This document shows, piece after piece, positions 50,778 through 54,006 of a stretch of 54,006 bases of DNA (the stretch's first letter is position 1; the number at the start of each line of letters is the position of its first letter). Position numbers and translations under genes: made by a program. This DNA is from Syntrophaceae bacterium UBA6252 (GTDB lineage Bacteria; Desulfobacterota; Syntrophia; Syntrophales; UBA6807): the NCBI GenBank assembly GCA_002441265.1, contig DJVQ01000043.1, forward strand, positions 1 through 54,006, in the 5' to 3' direction. The notes beneath the pieces were generated by a model. It made no database searches, was not told the DNA's origin, and was given only the letters and a program-made list of their open reading frames with translations.

Positions 50778-51370
50778 TGGTCCCCTTCTCCAAAGAGTCT
50801 TTTCGCCATTTCCGGCATCATGCCCGGCAGGAGCATGGAAAGGCGGATTTCAAAGGTGTTGTCGATGCTCACCATGCCGTTTTCCGTCTCCGCGAGGACG
50901 CCCCCGAGCCCCTCTCTTTCCCGGACTTCGAGGACCCTTTTCCCGAGATCGCCGTCTTCCTTCAGGATCTCCTCGAGGGCGGGCAGGTCCTTGGGTGCTG
51001 CATACAAACGGATCGGAACGTCCGATTGAAAGGCGTCGAGGGTTTCCCGGACCAGGGAGTGAAGCGCCGCTTTCTCCATGGTGGTCTTCCGGAGTTCCCC
51101 CCGGACGTTCTCGAGAATCTCCCCGATGATCCGGTCCTTTTCCCTGAGAACGGCCTGCCTCCCCTCCAGGGAGGCATGGGCAAGCCGTTTCGCCGACTCC
51201 CGGCGCGCCTCCGACAGGAGCTTCTTTCGCTCCGCCTCCGTTTTCTCCTTGAACTGGTCCCCGGCCTTTCCGATCATTTCGCCCGCCTTCTTCTCGGCGT
51301 CGGCAAGGATCCCGTCCGCCTCGGCCCGCGCCTTTTCGAGGATTGCCTCTCTCAGTCTGCTCGGATCCAT
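50774..51370 (-). CDS. ntpE: V/A-type ATP synthase subunit E
   Basis: 198 residues. Peripheral stalk: an N-terminal coiled coil (LREAILEKARAEADGILADAEKKAGEMIGKAGDQFKEKTEAERKKLL) and a globular C-terminus with GLGGVLAETENGMVSIDNTFEIRL. The ATG at 51370 has AGGGG 6-7 bases upstream; an ATG at 51376 abuts the RBS and is less likely. Confidence 0.9.
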   Translation of the reverse strand: MDPSRLREAILEKARAEADGILADAEKKAGEMIGKAGDQFKEKTEAERKKLLSEARRESAKRLAHASLEGRQAVLREKDRIIGEILENVRGELRKTTMEKAALHSLVRETLDAFQSDVPIRLYAAPKDLPALEEILKEDGDLGKRVLEVREREGLGGVLAETENGMVSIDNTFEIRLSMLLPGMMPEMAKRLFGEGDH

Positions 51371-51382
51371 GGTCATCCCCTT

Positions 51383-51850
51383 TTACATGAGCCGCAGGAT
51401 GCTGAGGGCCATGATCGTGAAAACAAGGCCGAGCACGCCGATCAGTTCGACGAAGACGGCGAGCATCATCGATGCCGTCAGGATCCTTCCCTTGGTTTTC
51501 GGAAGGAGGGCGATGCCGGAAGCGCAAACGGCCCCCTGGTATATGGCGGAGAAGAACTCGGCGCATCCGGCCATGAAACCGATTCCGACCATGGCGATTC
51601 CCGTCCCCCCCGCCTCGGGCAGTTTGGGCAGGGAAACGGTCAGGATGATGATCAGGATGATGAGGCCATAGAAGGTCTGTGTCATGGGAAGGGACGCGAG
51701 GACGATCACGTTCCGGAGTTGTCCCGCATCCTCGGACAGCGTCGCCGCGCCCGCCGAACCGGCATTGGCGATCCCCATGGCCGAACCCGCCAGTCCACCC
51801 GCCAGTGCAAGCGCACCGCCAAACGTCGCCAGGGCTTGAATCGTCGTCAT
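51383..51850 (-). CDS. ntpK: V/A-type ATP synthase proteolipid subunit K, Na+-type signature
   Basis: 155 residues, four membrane helices from a duplicated hairpin. Ion-site residues by comparison with Enterococcus hirae NtpK: Thr57 and Gln58 in LPMTQTFYG with Tyr61 (T64, Q65, Y68 of NtpK), Gln105 in SAIYQGAV (Q110) and Glu135 in AVFVELIGVLG (E139). Keeping both Gln and the Thr argues for Na+ rather than H+ coupling. Only the second hairpin carries the carboxylate, so each double hairpin moves one ion. AAGGAGAGG lies before the ATG. Confidence 0.93.
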   Translation of the reverse strand: MTTIQALATFGGALALAGGLAGSAMGIANAGSAGAATLSEDAGQLRNVIVLASLPMTQTFYGLIILIIILTVSLPKLPEAGGTGIAMVGIGFMAGCAEFFSAIYQGAVCASGIALLPKTKGRILTASMMLAVFVELIGVLGLVFTIMALSILRLM

Positions 51851-51863
51851 ATCTCACCTCTCC

Positions 51864-53861
51864 TTAAGATTTTTTGCCCAAAATGATTCTCTTGCGAAGC
51901 CTCCACTGAAGGGGGCTGTATTCCCTGCCCCCGCCCTCGAAAAACTTGAGAAGAAACTCGACGAAGCAAAGCCGGAGGGAATGAATGAACGCCGCCAGGA
52001 TGCTGAGCAGAAGATTGAACACATGGAAGATCACGAGGAGAACGAGCCCCAGGAGGAACCCGACGGCGACACCGAAGACTCCCGGCAGCGCGGAGGTGAC
52101 CCCCCTGGACACCCAGTCGGCGAGCAGGTTGAAGGAGGACGCCAGGTAAAAGGTGGCCAGTCCCACACCGGCGAGCCGGGAATAGGACATGACGTCCCCC
52201 AGGATGCCCGTAACGTCGAAGAGCCAGAAAACGGCGCCCAGGGCTCCCATCTGAAGGACGCTTCCGACAATGACGAGAACCAGCCCGAAATACATGGGGT
52301 ACGCGAACATCCCGAAGACGGCCCCGCTCACCGGAACCAGATCGATCTGGAGCATCCCGTGGAAGAGATAGGGAATGCCGAAAACCTGAATGAGGAAAAG
52401 TCCTATCTTGTTCAGGACGATTCCCCGGTTCCTTTCCTGGATGCCCCTGATGAGGCCGAGCAGATGGGCGAGGTTCAGATGGACGAGCCCGATGATGAGG
52501 GCGAGAACGATAAACGATATGGGATCGGAGAGTCTCTGCTGGATCCCCCGGGAGAGGGCGATCGTGTCCAGGGAAACGCCGAAATACCGGTTCAGGAAGT
52601 CTCCCAGGTAGGTTCCCGAAAGGATGCCGAAGATCAGGGAAACGACCCCGCCGATGTAGAGAACCCGCCGGAAAAGCATCGTCCCCTCGCTGGTGGGATC
52701 TTCCACGAGTTTGTCCAGGAAGAACCGGGCCAGGATCAGGAGTCCCGCCGCGTAGACCATGTCGTTCAGCATGATCCCGAAGAAGAAGGCGAAGAAATAG
52801 GCCACAACGGGTGTGGGGTCCCATTCCCTGTACCGGGGAACGCTGAAGAGCTTCACCACGACCTCGAAGGGACGGATCCCCTTCGGATTCCGGAGCCTGG
52901 TGGGCGGCTCCTCCCCTTTTTCCGGACGCCTCGAATCGACGAAACTGTACGGGACCGCCTCCCGGAGGCGGGCGCTCACGGTATCGAGTGCCCCTTCGGG
53001 AACCCATCCTTCCATCAGGGTCACGTACGACGTTCCGGAGGCCCAGTCCAGCGCCGAAAGACGGTCGTATTCCGCCGTCAGGACTTCCCGGTACAGGGCC
53101 AGATCGGCAAGGCTGTCCCGGATGAATCCCTGGAGGTTTCTCTGCAGGCCGGCGAGGTCCCGTTCCCGTTCCTCCCGCCGTTTCCCCTCCTCCGCCAGAA
53201 AGGCCGAGAGGGTGTCGTCCCGGTCCGGGATGTCCAGGGGAACGGCGCCGAGGGTGGAAACGATTTCCTCCAGGGCCTTCCGGTCCTCCTTCCGGGCGAT
53301 GACGTACGCCACGATCTCGCCGCCCGACGAGGCATGAACCTCCTCGATGATCCTGGAAGCCGCCCGGTCCCGGAAGGTCCTGAAGCCCTCCTCGGAAAAC
53401 ACGTAAACGGCCGTGAACAGGTACGTCCCGGAATGTCGGAAATCCCCGAGGGACATCCCGGCGCTCCCGGGGAGAAGCGTGAGGTACCGCTCGAGACCGC
53501 GGGAAAGGGCGATCTTCTGTTCCTGCTCCTGGATCTCCGAAAGCAGGCGGGCATGGCCGGCCTGGATCTTCCGGACCCCCTCCAGGGCGTCATCGATGGA
53601 AAGGGGAACGTCCTCGACGAACACTTCCCGTTCCCCCGGGAGGGAGGAGAGAACGTCCTGAACGGCCGTGAGCGCCCTCCTGACCTGCACCCGGCGCTCC
53701 TCGACGGCCTCCCTTTCGACAGGGGACAATTCCTTGGCTTCCTCGATGTGAAGAACCCCCGTTTCCTGGAGAACGGAAAGGGCTTTTTCGAAGGAATCCT
53801 TCACCGTCACGACTTTCAGCTTGAACATGGGTTCAGGAAGACTGACAATAAGGGGCATCAT
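51864..53861 (-). CDS. ntpI: V/A-type ATP synthase subunit I (stator a-subunit)
   Basis: 665 residues. The N-terminal half is cytosolic with long coiled coils (about 40-125 and 215-280); the C-terminal half has seven to eight membrane helices, beginning VVAYFFAFFFGIMLNDMVYAAGLL. The essential half-channel Arg is in the helix DVMSYSRLAGVGLATFYLA. It is the first gene of the ATPase operon. GGAGGG is close to the double ATG at 53861/53858, the second having better spacing. An ATG at 53828 (MFKLKVVTVK) fits some homologues but lacks an RBS. Confidence 0.92.
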   Translation of the reverse strand: MMPLIVSLPEPMFKLKVVTVKDSFEKALSVLQETGVLHIEEAKELSPVEREAVEERRVQVRRALTAVQDVLSSLPGEREVFVEDVPLSIDDALEGVRKIQAGHARLLSEIQEQEQKIALSRGLERYLTLLPGSAGMSLGDFRHSGTYLFTAVYVFSEEGFRTFRDRAASRIIEEVHASSGGEIVAYVIARKEDRKALEEIVSTLGAVPLDIPDRDDTLSAFLAEEGKRREERERDLAGLQRNLQGFIRDSLADLALYREVLTAEYDRLSALDWASGTSYVTLMEGWVPEGALDTVSARLREAVPYSFVDSRRPEKGEEPPTRLRNPKGIRPFEVVVKLFSVPRYREWDPTPVVAYFFAFFFGIMLNDMVYAAGLLILARFFLDKLVEDPTSEGTMLFRRVLYIGGVVSLIFGILSGTYLGDFLNRYFGVSLDTIALSRGIQQRLSDPISFIVLALIIGLVHLNLAHLLGLIRGIQERNRGIVLNKIGLFLIQVFGIPYLFHGMLQIDLVPVSGAVFGMFAYPMYFGLVLVIVGSVLQMGALGAVFWLFDVTGILGDVMSYSRLAGVGLATFYLASSFNLLADWVSRGVTSALPGVFGVAVGFLLGLVLLVIFHVFNLLLSILAAFIHSLRLCFVEFLLKFFEGGGREYSPLQWRLRKRIILGKKS

Positions 53862-53878
53862 ACCCTCCGGGCGCTGGG

Positions 53879-54006
53879 AAAAGTGTTGCTTGGACTTTTC
53901 ATGCGTTCGTCATGAAACGGCGGCTTCGTAAAAAGTCCATATGCTGCGTTGCCCTTCATCCCTCCTCCCTGCGGCGTACCAAAAGTACGCCTTGTATGAT
54001 GGGATC
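53879..54006 (+). repeat. MITE-like repeat, cut by the window end
   Basis: AAAAGTGTTGCT...GAAAC (53879-53918) followed by GGCGGCTTCGTAAAAAGTCC, ATATGCTGCGTTGCCCTTCA and TCCCTCCTCCCTGCGGCGTACC up to the edge. The order matches the double structure after the acyl-CoA ligase gene. It occupies the upstream region of the ATPase operon, so any operon promoter lies within or beyond it; I see no convincing -35/-10 in the visible part. Confidence 0.8.

Noticed and set aside
1..54006. CRISPR arrays, tRNA or rRNA genes
   Set aside because: The intergenic regions are short and hold only the two palindromic repeat families; no regularly spaced direct repeats, cloverleaf or rRNA-like segment was seen.

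Overview
The window is 54 kb of GC-rich bacterial DNA with one AT-rich island at about 2.34-5.03 kb. Its gene content points to a strict or near-strict anaerobe, most likely a deltaproteobacterium (Desulfobacterota, Syntrophales-like). The reasons are an archaeal-type multi-gene glutamate synthase rich in Fe-S clusters, a V/A-type ATPase, a 2-oxoacid:ferredoxin oxidoreductase, an NDP-forming acyl-CoA ligase, a NifA-like sigma-54 activator, and a dispersed 110-120 bp repeat ending in TGACGGCTTCGTAAAAAG that I associate with that group. The taxonomy is inference. I saw no rRNA, tRNA, CRISPR array or transposase.

Layout. (1) 1-5.0 kb: the 3' part of an Rhs/YD-repeat gene with a one-base frameshift near 785 and an in-frame insertion of REP-like palindromes at about 1.03-1.34 kb. 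It is followed by an AT-rich variable toxin-like tip, an overlapping gene for an exported protein (immunity candidate) and two small membrane proteins. (2) 5.2-20.6 kb, minus strand: nifA-like regulator, then a glnA-led run behind a clear sigma-54 promoter: glnA, class I amidotransferase, glutamate synthase in three genes, pyrG, a giant GlmS-like protein, hisH, hisF. Nearly every product makes glutamine, uses it, or works with a partner that does. (3) 20.7-25.2 kb: small zinc/iron-type proteins, a degenerate SNase-like protein, NDP-forming acyl-CoA ligase, repeats, and a cold-shock gene with a terminator-like hairpin in its leader. (4) 25.3-36.6 kb, minus strand: MutT, nitroreductase, GMP synthase ATP-PPase subunit, an atypical CDF transporter, a baeRF-like protein, glyoxylate/serine-type aminotransferase, 2-hydroxyacid dehydrogenase, ketopantoate reductase, an ArsA/Get3-like ATPase between two uncharacterised small proteins, and CstA. 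(5) 37.1-42.4 kb, plus strand: XRE-cupin regulator and a four-gene 2-oxoacid oxidoreductase operon whose ferredoxin subunit is fused to a GltD-like flavoprotein. (6) 42.4-44.7 kb: enolase, a second REP cluster with a nested hairpin, and an ArsR regulator. (7) 44.8-53.9 kb, minus strand: a complete V/A-type ATPase operon (I-K-E-C-F-A-B-D) plus a DUF61-like gene and a coiled-coil stalk gene, closed by a strong terminator. The K subunit keeps the side chains that bind Na+ in the Enterococcus enzyme.

Together the genes suggest an anaerobe that controls ammonium assimilation and glutamine-dependent biosynthesis from one sigma-54 promoter, ferments or oxidises 2-oxo acids and acyl-CoAs through ferredoxin and NDP-forming ligase, and couples ATP to a cation (probably Na+) gradient. 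Two repeat families (REP/BIME-like and the MITE-like element) shape gene boundaries. In two cases the MITE-like end supplies the stop codon of the adjacent gene.
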